Part shown: piece after piece, positions 41,914-50,387 of the stretch | Layout of the letters: every line of letters starts with the position of its first letter | Position numbering within the stretch: position 1 is the stretch's first letter | From: Kiritimatiellales bacterium | GTDB lineage: Bacteria > Verrucomicrobiota > Kiritimatiellia > Kiritimatiellales > Tichowtungiaceae | Reading direction: 5' to 3' | DNA length: 64,000 nucleotides | Assembly (NCBI GenBank): GCA_041656295.1 | Contig: JBBADV010000011.1 | Span: 1 to 64,000, forward strand | Notes under the pieces: model-generated | Told to the model about the DNA's origin: nothing | Seen by the model: only the letters and a program-made list of their open reading frames with translations | Databases searched by the model: none | Made by a program: the position numbers and the translations under genes

Positions 41914-43329
41914 ATGCTAAAAAAACTGTTTCCTGCCATTGCTGTCCTGCTGGTTTCGTTCACTGCGTTTTCCGTGCCGCTGGAGCTGCCGTCAATCTTT
42001 TCTGACAACATGGTTTTACAGCGTGACATGAATGTGCCGGTCTGGGGTAACGCCGATCCCGGTGCGACAGTCACCGTTGAGTTCGCCGGGCAGAAAAAAA
42101 TGACAGTGGCAAATGCGGGCGGTAAGTGGCAAGTGACATTAGATCCGATGGAGGCATGCGCCGAACCGCAAACCATGATTATTAAATCGTCAATCGACAA
42201 CCAGCAATCGTCATTCACCAACGTTCTTGTCGGTGAAGTGTGGCTCTGCTCCGGACAGTCAAATATGCAATTGTTCCTGCGCGACACAAAAGACAGCGAT
42301 ACGGAAATTGCCAAAGCAGATCTTCCTTTAATCCGTTTATATCAAACACCACTTAAATTTTCGACAATACCGGAGGAACGGATTGATACAACATGGATGG
42401 CCTGCACTCCGGAAACGGTGAGAAAATTTTCCGGCGTGGCGTATTATTTTGGAAAAAAATTGCAACAAGATTTAAATGTGCCGATGGGACTCTGGCAAAG
42501 CGCGTGGGGCGGAACACGAATTGAGCCATGGACACCGTTGAATGGATTTAAAAGTGTTGAATCACTGGAAGACATTTACAAACTGGCACAGACCGTACCG
42601 AAGCTTTCCGGGAATTTTCGTAAAGACCGGCAGCATCCAACGTGGATTTATAACGCAATGATTCACGCCAACGTACCGTTCGCGATTCGTGGCGTAATTT
42701 GGTATCAGGGCGAAGCTAATCATGCTGAAGGCATGCTGTATCTTAAAAAAACGCGCGCGCTACTGAATGGCTGGCGTGATTTATGGGGCTATGATTTCCC
42801 TTATTATTTTGTCCAGCTTGCTCCATATCAATATGGTGAGGACGATCCCTTGATGCTGCCGGAATTTTGGGAGGCACAGGCAGAAATTGTCAAACAAATC
42901 CCGCATACCGGTATGGCGGTTATTACAGATACCGTCAGCGACTTAAACGATATTCATCCGCCAAACAAACAAATTCCAGGTGAACGTCTCGCCCTGCTCG
43001 CTGAAGCCAACACCTACGGTATGAATGTCATTTGCACCGGCCCGACGTTTGAAAAAATGGAAATTACCGGCGATACAATTAAGGTGACATTCAGTTCCGC
43101 CGACGGATTAACAACGCGCGATGGCAAAGCGCCGGACTGGTTTGAAATTTCCAGCGACGATGGAATTTTCAAACCGGCGGACGCGAAAATTTCCGGCAAC
43201 TGCGTAATCCTTTCTTCACCGGAAATAAAAAATCCGGCGGCTATGCGTTTTGCGTGGCATAAAGAAGCGATGCCGAATTTAATTAATGGTGCCGGACTTC
43301 CGGCCCCGGCGTTCCGTTCCAATAATTAG
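41914..43329 (+). CDS. Sialate O-acetylesterase-like SGNH esterase, secreted
   Basis: 471 residues with signal peptide MLKKLFPAIAVLLVSFTAFS. The order is typical: a beta domain (SDNMVLQRDMNVPVWG), the nucleophile block CSGQSNM, GGTRIEPW, WYQGEANH, and DLNDIHPPNK with the catalytic Asp and His. Proteins of this group remove acetyl or other acyl groups from sugars in the periplasm or outside. AAAGGA lies before ATG. A tiny stump of a related gene is at 17480. It ends convergent with lptE. Confidence 0.92.
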   Translation: MLKKLFPAIAVLLVSFTAFSVPLELPSIFSDNMVLQRDMNVPVWGNADPGATVTVEFAGQKKMTVANAGGKWQVTLDPMEACAEPQTMIIKSSIDNQQSSFTNVLVGEVWLCSGQSNMQLFLRDTKDSDTEIAKADLPLIRLYQTPLKFSTIPEERIDTTWMACTPETVRKFSGVAYYFGKKLQQDLNVPMGLWQSAWGGTRIEPWTPLNGFKSVESLEDIYKLAQTVPKLSGNFRKDRQHPTWIYNAMIHANVPFAIRGVIWYQGEANHAEGMLYLKKTRALLNGWRDLWGYDFPYYFVQLAPYQYGEDDPLMLPEFWEAQAEIVKQIPHTGMAVITDTVSDLNDIHPPNKQIPGERLALLAEANTYGMNVICTGPTFEKMEITGDTIKVTFSSADGLTTRDGKAPDWFEISSDDGIFKPADAKISGNCVILSSPEIKNPAAMRFAWHKEAMPNLINGAGLPAPAFRSNN

Positions 43330-43393
43330 AGCAGACTTTTTTTAGCCAAAAAAATCACAAATTAATTTTTGTGTTTTTTGTGGCAACGCAAAA

Positions 43394-43894
43394 CTACCAC
43401 GCTGTTACGGTGACGCTAACAATTTTGCGGGCGAGCTGTTCGGCGACGGCCGGCAGTGAATACAGTTTGGATGAAGTCAAATCGGCGGCATAAATAAAAT
43501 CAGTTTCGCCGCGGACAACGGGGGTTTCGGCGATCACATCACCGGTTTCTGCATTGGACAGTACAGCACGCGCGGTGAGCATGACGCGATACTCGCGGGC
43601 TTTGGAACCTTTCCGCCGGTCGTAAGCTACCGGTGTCAAATCATACCGGTTCAATGTCACTGTCAGAATTGCGCCGGCGTCATCAGATGATTTCAGTTTG
43701 AGCCGTCCATCCATTTGAATTTCAGCCTGCAGCGCTTTGACCACTTCCGTTTCGATCGCCGGTTCGGCGGTTTTATTTTCAACCCGTACGGCGACCGTCT
43801 GAACAGACGCCGGCAGTGAACTTTTTACGGTATAGCCGCAACCGGACAGAATCAGCGCCGCGACAGAAGGCAAAATCAGTTTATTCAGTTTCAT
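43394..43894 (-). CDS. lptE: LPS-assembly lipoprotein LptE
   Basis: 166 residues from ATG 43894; the frame is open to 43924 but the residues before MKLNKLIL do not look like a signal. MKLNKLILPSVAALILSGC is a lipoprotein signal with Cys19, followed by GYTVKSSLPASVQTVAVRV, the LptE start. It assists LptD in placing lipopolysaccharide in the outer membrane, so the organism is a diderm with LPS. Divergent from serA. Confidence 0.85.
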   Translation of the reverse strand: MKLNKLILPSVAALILSGCGYTVKSSLPASVQTVAVRVENKTAEPAIETEVVKALQAEIQMDGRLKLKSSDDAGAILTVTLNRYDLTPVAYDRRKGSKAREYRVMLTARAVLSNAETGDVIAETPVVRGETDFIYAADLTSSKLYSLPAVAEQLARKIVSVTVTAW

Positions 43895-44016
43895 GCGCAC
43901 ACCATAAAAGAGTGCATCGATCATAGCAAGCGCGCGAAAAATAAAACCGGCACTTGATTCAATTCCGCCGGAAGTTTAACGTAATAGGCTCAATTTGACT
44001 TTCAATGGAGCCGTAC

Positions 44017-45597
44017 ATGAAAAAAGTATTAATTCCAACCAAACTGGATGCCGTCGCCAAAGAGCTGCTGGAAGCCAATGGCAATTATATCGTCGTTCAG
44101 GACGAAAAAACCGACATTAACGCACTGGCAGCAAAGCATCCGGATGCTTACGCTCTGATTGTCCGCAGCGAAAAAGTTCCGGCAGCACTGATCGATGCCC
44201 TGCCCGCACTGAAGGTGATTATCCGCGCCGGTGCCGGTTACAACACGATTGACATAAAGTATGCGCGCCAGAAAAAAATCGATGTAATGAATACGCCCGG
44301 TGCGAATGCCAATGCTGTTGCTGAAGAGGTGATCGCGCTGATGCTCGCTGATGCCCGCCACCTGATTCCGGCAGACGCGACAACCCGTGCCGGAAAATGG
44401 GAAAAGAAAACGTACATGGGCAGAGAAATCACCGGTAAAACCGTTGGAATTGTCGGACTCGGCGCCATCGGCCGCCTGGTTGCCAAACGCCTCAGCGGAT
44501 TTGAAGTCACAGCGCTGGCATACGATCCGGTACTGTCCGAGGAAGCGGCCGAGCGCATTGGCGTGAAACTCGTTCCCCTAAAGGATCTTTTCCGCCTGGC
44601 CGACTATGTTTCGCTGCACATTCCCGAAAACGAAAGCACGCGCGGAATGATTAATAGAGATCTGCTCGGTCTCATGAAAAAAGAGGCCACGCTGATTAAC
44701 TGCGCACGCGCCGGCGTAGTAAACGAAGACGACCTGCGCGCACTGAAAGCCGAAAAAGGGCTGCGCTTTCTGAATGATGTTTATCCGAAAGATGTTGAGG
44801 GTGACAAAACAGTAACAGATATTGCTGATATTATGGTACCGCATCTCGGTGCATCCACCAGGGAAGCAAATTTTAATGCCGCGAAGCGTGCTGCTGAACA
44901 GCTCATCGATTTCGATGAAAAAGGCATCACATCCTATATCGTTAACCGTGATATCCCGGAAGGACTTGACGAAGCCTATCCCGAACTCACCTTCACCATT
45001 ACCAAACTTGCCTATGCCATGCTCGGCGGAAAAAGAACGCAGCCTAACCGCATTGAATCCACATTTTACGGCGACCTGGGTAAATTCAGCGACTGGCTCA
45101 TCGTTCCGATTACCGCTGCGCTCAGCAAAGAATTTGACCGCTCGATGGATAAAAAAGCCGCCGGCGAATATCTGAAAGAAATGGGTATCGAATACGTTGT
45201 GCGCGATGCTGATGAACGCAAAGGGTACGGCAACTCAATCACCATCGACTTAATGGCGAATACCGATAAAGACAACCTGCGCCGTATCAGTGTGCGCGGT
45301 ACTGTCGCCGAAGGCGTTCTGATGATTTCACGCGCCGGCAGATTCGATAAACTCTATTTTGAGCCGTCCGGGAATATCGCCCTTTTCACCTACAACGACC
45401 GCACCGGAGTTCTCGGCGAAATTGCCAGCGCGATCGCGAAAGAGGGGATTAATATCGACGATGTTCGTAATCCGCATGACGACACCGGCGAGCGCTCCAT
45501 CGCCATTTTGAAAGTCAGTCAGCCGATACCGGAAGAAGTGATGGAGAATATTGCGCAAAGAATTGATGCCATCAACTACTGTGCTGTTTCCTTTTAA
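44017..45597 (+). CDS. serA: D-3-phosphoglycerate dehydrogenase
   Basis: 526 residues from ATG 44017, which has GGAG six bases before it; ATG 44005 is less likely. First step of serine synthesis, cytoplasmic. The NAD-binding core shows VGLGAIGRLVAKRL, then NCARAGVVNEDDL and PHLGASTREA with the active-site His. A long intervening domain and a C-terminal ACT domain (TYNDRTGVLGEIASAIAKE) give the type-I length of about 525. The ACT domain points to serine feedback. A strong bidirectional terminator follows. Confidence 0.96.
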   Translation: MKKVLIPTKLDAVAKELLEANGNYIVVQDEKTDINALAAKHPDAYALIVRSEKVPAALIDALPALKVIIRAGAGYNTIDIKYARQKKIDVMNTPGANANAVAEEVIALMLADARHLIPADATTRAGKWEKKTYMGREITGKTVGIVGLGAIGRLVAKRLSGFEVTALAYDPVLSEEAAERIGVKLVPLKDLFRLADYVSLHIPENESTRGMINRDLLGLMKKEATLINCARAGVVNEDDLRALKAEKGLRFLNDVYPKDVEGDKTVTDIADIMVPHLGASTREANFNAAKRAAEQLIDFDEKGITSYIVNRDIPEGLDEAYPELTFTITKLAYAMLGGKRTQPNRIESTFYGDLGKFSDWLIVPITAALSKEFDRSMDKKAAGEYLKEMGIEYVVRDADERKGYGNSITIDLMANTDKDNLRRISVRGTVAEGVLMISRAGRFDKLYFEPSGNIALFTYNDRTGVLGEIASAIAKEGINIDDVRNPHDDTGERSIAILKVSQPIPEEVMENIAQRIDAINYCAVSF

Positions 45598-45615
45598 ACG
45601 CAATAATTAAAACAA

Positions 45616-45643
45616 AAAACGCTTCGGTACTCCGAAGCGTTTT
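45616..45643. terminator. Bidirectional terminator between serA and rpsN
   Basis: Perfect 12-bp arms AAAACGCTTCGG / CCGAAGCGTTTT with loop TACT. A/T-rich on both outer sides, so it can end both the plus-strand serA and the minus-strand rpsN transcripts. Confidence 0.9.
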
Positions 45644-45667
45644 CAGGCTGAACCCATTGCCGCTATT

Positions 45668-45973
45668 TTACCAGCTGGCCTTAATGACTCCAGGGATTAG
45701 CCCCTGCGATGCCATTTCGCGCAGACTGATGCGGGAAAGACCGAATTTGCGATAAACGGCACGCGTCCGGCCGGTTACACGGCAGCGGTTCATGATGCGG
45801 TTCGGATTGGCATCGCGCGGAATTTTACGAAGTTTATCGAACGCGGCCATGCGGTCTTCAAATGAAGTATTTGGATTACGGATGATTTTTTTTAACTCCA
45901 TGCGCTTGGCAAAATATTTATTTGCCATTACTTTGCGCATTTCGTTTTTTACGATTTTACTCGTCTTAGCCAT
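45668..45973 (-). CDS. rpsN: 30S ribosomal protein S14 (zinc-free form)
   Basis: 101 residues from ATG 45973 with GAGG and a nine-base gap before it; the frame is open upstream to 46036 but those residues are not S14. It binds 16S rRNA in the small-subunit head. The C-terminus (NRCRVTGRTRAVYRKFGLSR) has one cysteine only, so this is the long zinc-independent C-minus type. It stands alone, away from the spc operon, which is unusual and may be a backup paralogue for zinc limitation. Confidence 0.95.
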   Translation of the reverse strand: MAKTSKIVKNEMRKVMANKYFAKRMELKKIIRNPNTSFEDRMAAFDKLRKIPRDANPNRIMNRCRVTGRTRAVYRKFGLSRISLREMASQGLIPGVIKASW

Positions 45974-46114
45974 AAATTTTTTCCTCAACTGGTTCAGCAA
46001 AACGAGTATGAAACAGGAAACTCTGCTGAAGTGCAATTGCTTTTTGCATAAAACAGCGGATTTTATAATTTGGGGTAGATTGTAAAAGTAAGTGTCCGGA
46101 TGGAGATTTTTGAT

Positions 46115-46317
46115 TCATGCTGCCATTTCCTGATTGAACCGTTCTTCCGCTGTTTCAAAATACAATATCTTACGCGGATAGGTGTTAATTCATGTTTCGA
46201 TTTCGTGAAGCATTTTTCTGCTGATTCGCCCTAACTTTTTCCCTTTCGGAATAAACCGGCGTACAAGCCGATTCGCATTTTCATTACTTCCGCGTCCCCA
46301 CGCACTGTACATTTGAT
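46115..46317 (-). mobile_element. IS30-family transposase remnant (C-terminal part)
   Basis: The minus strand encodes GRGSNENANRLVRRFIPKGK, then INTYPRKILYFETAEERF, the well-known C-terminal blocks of IS30 transposases. A TGA stands where INTYP is normally preceded by Trp, so the frame is dead. The sequence stops at 46317, exactly where the regulator pseudogene text begins, so the element probably inserted in that gene and was later trimmed. GTAGATTGTAAAAGTAAGTG at about 46073-46092 may be what is left of an inverted repeat. Confidence 0.82.
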
Positions 46318-47153
46318 AATGATAAAATCGGTGTGTTCACCGCCAGACATCTGATCGCCTGCGGCGCAAAAACGTTCGGCATGATGTTATCCGAACAGGA
46401 GTTCGCCAAATATCGGCGGCAGGGATTTGCCGATGAGCTGCATCGTCAGGGATTTACTTTGCTGGAAGAAAATTTTTTCTTTCGAAAAGATATCCCCGGA
46501 AAAAAATTCCAGCAGACCATCCTCTCCTGGCCATGCTGCGTCGGGGTGTTTTCAGATTCCGATGCTGGCGGAACACAGTTTATATCAAATGGCTGAAAAA
46601 CTGGAGCGTCATGTTCCGAATGAAATTGCAGTGCTCGGCTGTAATAATATGGTCAATATATGCATCGACTGTGCTCCGCTGCTCAGCAGCATTGAACTGC
46701 CGGAAGTGGAAGGCGGCATCGCCGCTGGTGAGCTTCTTGACCGGTTGATGCGGGGGGGGGGGACAGTGCCGCAAAAAACCGTTATAAAACCGGAACAGAT
46801 TGCCATACGCGAATCAAGCGATGTTCAGATGCTTGAAGATCCGCAGGTTACCGCCGCAGTACAAATTTTAAAAACACCGAAAGGGATCCGACTGAATGCC
46901 GAAGAACTGGCTCAGCGTCTGATGATAAACGCGCCGAACGCTCGATTGCCGGTTCTACCGCACGCTGGGGCATTCTGTCGCTAATTACATTCGTGATTTG
47001 CGATTGGAGCTGATAAAAAAAGAACTTGCCGCCGAAAATCAGATTGTCGCTGAAATTGCGCTTGATGTCGGTTGTCAATCTGCCACGTATCTAAGCAGAG
47101 TCCTGCAAAAATCAACCGGCATGCGCCCTTCAGATTTCCAGAAAAGCAGATAA
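46318..47153 (+). pseudogene. XylR/PurR-type regulator with AraC domain, broken
   Basis: The visible part starts inside the sugar-sensor domain (NDKIGVFTARHLIACGAKTF). A frameshift lies near 46575 (GTQF to YQMAEKL). The text then runs through PNEIAVLGCNNMVNICIDCA and IELPEVEGGIAAGELLDRL. A second frameshift near 46925 breaks the AraC-type helix-turn-helix (RRTLDCRFYRTLGHSVANYI, then LDVGCQSATYLSRVLQKSTG). Eleven G bases in a row at 46752-46762 (RGGG in frame) are prone to slippage. The N-terminus was cut by the IS30 fragment. It was a sugar-responsive activator, perhaps for the decayed minus-strand genes that follow. Confidence 0.82.
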
Positions 47154-47819
47154 AAAACACGTATGGAGCGTAATGTTCAGATTTTCAACCTTACTGTAAA
47201 TAATCCGGCGGCAGTGCGGGCATTCAATTTCTCTGTATTCCCGCCCCCCGTCAACAGTAATCATATGTCCGCGGCGCGACCAGCAATGCGCCGGATGCTC
47301 GGATGCTGTAATCATGATAACACCGCCCAGCCCGGGCAGCTGCCGCACCAGCTCTTCCGCCGAATTATATAAATATTTTTTAACCGGCTCTTGAGATATG
47401 CACATAGAGTAAACCGTGTATACCTCACCGAAGTTACACCCTTGCATAAGCTCACGCTGTCCTGAGATTTGCGGATGATTCCGGAAAACGTCATGCCCTT
47501 CCGGCAGCGTCAGCAGCGGTTGCAGATATAAAAATACAGACAGCCCGTATTGTGCCGCCCGGTTAATTAATTCATTCAGTCGCCGCTGGTGCTCAGCCGC
47601 ATCTATGCCCAGCTCCGGATTATCCGGGGTTTGAACAATGTGATGAAGCAGCGCATGAACCCAAATGGCGTTAAACCCGGAATCTGCAATGCTCTTAAGT
47701 TCGGCATCGGTATACGCCTCAAGCGCATTCCAGGTTTCTTCCCGGGATGGATCATACTGCTCGCTGAACATTCCGAATGTACTTTCCGGTGAACGCCAGA
47801 TTTTTAATAATCCATTCAC
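47130..47819 (-). CDS. Truncated TIM-barrel glycoside-hydrolase-like protein
   Basis: 229 codons from GTG 47819, overlapping the gene before it by 4 bp. The first about 200 residues look genuine (WNALEAYTDAELKSIADSGF, NAIWVHALLHH, GLSVFLYLQPLL, GVIMITASEHPAHC, ECPHCRR) and resemble the first half of large uncharacterised hydrolases in polysaccharide loci. The last 26 residues (from about SKVENLN) are read from the strand opposite the regulator pseudogene, so the true 3' half is lost at about 47210. No product is likely to fold. Last of the decayed minus-strand unit. Confidence 0.6.
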   Translation of the reverse strand: MNGLLKIWRSPESTFGMFSEQYDPSREETWNALEAYTDAELKSIADSGFNAIWVHALLHHIVQTPDNPELGIDAAEHQRRLNELINRAAQYGLSVFLYLQPLLTLPEGHDVFRNHPQISGQRELMQGCNFGEVYTVYSMCISQEPVKKYLYNSAEELVRQLPGLGGVIMITASEHPAHCWSRRGHMITVDGGREYREIECPHCRRIIYSKVENLNITLHTCFLSAFLEI

Positions 47820-48181
47820 ATTTTTTCCAGCTCGATCAGCTCATGGTTCATCGACGGAAAATGCGTATAGTTCCGCATATCCGCAATCCGCGCCGGTTTC
47901 GCCCACGGAACGCCGGCATCAGAAAACAACAGGCCTTCATTCGCCATCTGCCGGACATGTGCACCGATATTTTTAATACATTGGAATTTTTTTTGATTCT
48001 TCTGTTCAACCGTTACAAACTCTGCATCTACTATTGCCGGAATTCCGGCCAGCGACGGATGATTTAAAACACCGGAAAGTTCTTCGCCGGCATACACCGG
48101 CGCCGCGCCGGAAAAATTCTTCAACTCGTCGGCAACCTGCGGCCAATGTCCCCATCCGCCGATAAATACAATTTTCGCCAT
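47816..48181 (-). pseudogene. Shortened Gfo/Idh/MocA-like oxidoreductase
   Basis: 121 codons from ATG 48181 with AGGA upstream. The opening MAKIVFIGGWGHWPQVADEL resembles the Rossmann start of Gfo/Idh-type proteins, and GEELSGVLNHPSLAGIPAIV follows. Past residue about 60 it runs straight into NEGLLFSDAGVPWAKPARIA and DMRNYTHFPSMNHELIELEKM, which looks like the C-terminus of such a protein. The EKP-containing middle (about 200 residues) is gone. The stop overlaps the next gene's GTG start, a sign that they once formed an operon. Confidence 0.55.
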
Positions 48182-48300
48182 AAAAATCCTGTCTGTTAAT
48201 AATGACTGATTTTGACCGAAAACCGGCGCGGTTTTCAAAAGTATAAACCGTCCATTTCAACTTATTCTTTTTGGACACAGCACGCCGGAATCCGAATGAA

Positions 48301-48586
48301 TTAGCGGTCGCGCAGTTTTACGAACTCGTCGAGCAGCGTCAGCGAAACGCATTCGTTGCAGACCATTAAATACCGGTCGCCGAAATTTTCCGCCATAAAA
48401 TCCATCAGTTCAAATTCGGACGGATCGGGCGGCGCCGGAATTTCGCGCGCCGAAAATTCCGCCGGGGAATGTTCTTTAAACGACGCATCGTCCGGCACAA
48501 ACATCACATCATGATCGACAAGATAAAATCCCAACGGCGTTTTACCCACCGAACGCAGCGGCGACGTTTTTTTTCGAGTTCATCAT
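48301..48586 (-). pseudogene. URO-D-like gene reduced to three pieces
   Basis: Compared with the intact protein at 6352-7500, the remnant starts MMNSKK, shifts frame, then gives GKTPLGFYLVDHD (residues 18-30), jumps to VMFVPDDASFKEH and PPDPSEFELMDFMAENFGDR (126-171) with CNECVSLT (177-184), and jumps again to LLDEFVKLRDR (the C-terminus). Two internal losses of about 95 and 180 codons are both in frame. The first join lies at a shared GAT-G sequence, as in deletion between short repeats. The first start ATG is at 48586. It is non-functional. Confidence 0.85.
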
Positions 48587-48647
48587 TTCCTTTCATTCAA
48601 ACCGGGACGGTACATTTTGCATTCTTTTTTTCAGACAGCCGCGCGAA

Positions 48648-48701
48648 GCACATTCCTGCCTGCCCGTCTCCAAACGGAAATGAGCAGACAGGAATGTCTG
48701 C
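48648..48701. repeat. GCAGACA hairpin repeat, paired copy
   Basis: GCACATTCCTGCCTGC at 48648-48663 and GCAGACA-GGAA-TGTCTGC at 48684-48701 face each other like the two halves of the element at 62309-62351. It lies in the spacer after the 48712 gene. Confidence 0.75.
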
Positions 48702-48711
48702 TCCACCTTTT

Positions 48712-50328
48712 TTAAGGCGTATACCGCATGCGCAGCTGTTCAACTTTTTTATCGGCGTTGTTGTCGTTAAAAATATGGCAGTCGTATTCTTTAGTGTAGA
48801 GCGTGGCACATGACGGATACGTTTCCGGCAGTTTTTGATACGCCGCCCACGCATCGTCGTATGCACAAATCCGCCGGCGAATATCATTTGCATCGCCGCG
48901 CGTCGAAGCGTCGGCCATATAAATCAGTGCGCGATAAATTTCATACAGATGCAGTCCATACAACGAAGACGCAATTGCAAATTCTTTCGTCGCCGCATCC
49001 GCCCACTGAATTTCTTCGGCAAGCGCGACAATCTCTTTCCAGATTTCAACCGACTCGTCTTTCTGTTTCAGATTCCGACGGATGGCTTCCGGACTTTTAT
49101 TCGCTTCCGCCCACATTTCAACACCGGGCCACGCAATGCCCTGATCGCGCGTCCACCATACCTCCATATCGCCGAACGTTGAGTTACGCCCGCGCACCAC
49201 AGCGGCGGCGGACAGCAGACACAGCCGCCGGAATTTCTGAATGTCAGTTGCATTCAATTTTAATTCGCCGGCGGCGTAGCGGTTGAAAATTTCCGCTTCG
49301 CTCTGCGCCGGATTCTGTCCCCACTGTGAAACCACATAGGCATTCAAATCCGTCCACAGTTCATTTGAAATATACGGACCGTCCCAGCCGCCGCCGCGGC
49401 ACCACGTCCAGATTCCGGCAAACATTTCCGGCGTTTCCCCGGCGAACTCGCGCAGGCTGTTAAAATTTTCCGGCGCGGTTTTTACATGCTCTTCAAATCC
49501 TTCAATCACGCCGTTCATCACATAATTCGGATACGCGCCCTTGCCTTCATATTCGCGTGCACATTGCACTTCAATCAGCTGCGGGTGCCGGCCTTTGCCG
49601 ATTATTTCACTGAACGCCGTCGCGCGGTGAAAATCGTTCTCGCAATGTTTCACCGCAAAAATAAAATCCGGATGCGGTTCAACAGCGGCGCTGATGTTTA
49701 AATAGGTTTCCAGATTCCGGTCAAAACTCAGCCACGTCCGGAAAATCAGTTTTTTATTCCGGCGCGCGCAGACTTCTTCGCGCAATAACTGAGCGAGCGG
49801 AATAATGGTTTCGGCGGCGCTCCATTTATCGTGAATCGCGCCGGAATGGAACGGCGCGTCGTGCAGATAAGTTTCGCCGATGCGCACCACCAGTCCGTCC
49901 AGCGCCGGAAACTGATCGAACGTTTCAGCGATTTGAATTTTCAACAGTTCCTGCACGCGCGGATGGCGCGGATCGCCGAATACATCCCGAATCTGTTCGC
50001 GCTCAATTAATTTTGTTGGAAGCAAAACCAGATCGCCTTGAGCATACACATCAATTCCGGCGCGCCGGCAGGCATCATGCTTTTTCAGAATCGCGGCGCG
50101 TTTTGCATCCATCCATTTTTTTTCGGCACTGCCCGTCGGAAAAAAATTAGGATCAACCGTTTCCCAGCTGATGGCCAGCAGCGGCGATTCGAACAGAAAA
50201 AACACTTCACCGTTATACCCGCGCCGTTTTAAAAATTCCGGGTCGTTGTATATGGATTCATACGGCGCTTCGCCGGGATTGTGATGCACCATATTTAAAA
50301 TCAACCGTTTTTCATTTTCGTTTTTCAT
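48712..50328 (-). CDS. Cytoplasmic TIM-barrel protein, alpha-glucuronidase-like
   Basis: 538 residues without signal peptide. It opens with KRLILNMVHHNPGEAPYESI and contains GYNGEVFFLFE, YAQGDLVLLPTKLI, VVRIGETYLHDAPF, RTWLSFDRNL, IEVQCAREYEGKGAYPNYVM and GIWTWCRGGGWDG. The layout (a barrel followed by a helical C-terminal third) resembles GH67-type glucuronidases and related uncharacterised hydrolases, but the catalytic residues cannot be fixed by eye. It would process imported oligosaccharides. Downstream on the same strand lie the decayed genes 48301 to 47130, probably former operon partners; upstream, after 59 bp, is the GH2-like gene. Confidence 0.6.
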   Translation of the reverse strand: MKNENEKRLILNMVHHNPGEAPYESIYNDPEFLKRRGYNGEVFFLFESPLLAISWETVDPNFFPTGSAEKKWMDAKRAAILKKHDACRRAGIDVYAQGDLVLLPTKLIEREQIRDVFGDPRHPRVQELLKIQIAETFDQFPALDGLVVRIGETYLHDAPFHSGAIHDKWSAAETIIPLAQLLREEVCARRNKKLIFRTWLSFDRNLETYLNISAAVEPHPDFIFAVKHCENDFHRATAFSEIIGKGRHPQLIEVQCAREYEGKGAYPNYVMNGVIEGFEEHVKTAPENFNSLREFAGETPEMFAGIWTWCRGGGWDGPYISNELWTDLNAYVVSQWGQNPAQSEAEIFNRYAAGELKLNATDIQKFRRLCLLSAAAVVRGRNSTFGDMEVWWTRDQGIAWPGVEMWAEANKSPEAIRRNLKQKDESVEIWKEIVALAEEIQWADAATKEFAIASSLYGLHLYEIYRALIYMADASTRGDANDIRRRICAYDDAWAAYQKLPETYPSCATLYTKEYDCHIFNDNNADKKVEQLRMRYTP

Positions 50329-50387
50329 GCCGCAGAATCTCCGGAATCATTTCAAATTAAACAAGAATTATCACGGTGACCGCTTGA

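Noticed and set aside
46752..46762. The G11 tract as an active phase-variation switch.
   Set aside because: The gene is already dead through a lost N-terminus and two other frameshifts, so switching would have no effect.
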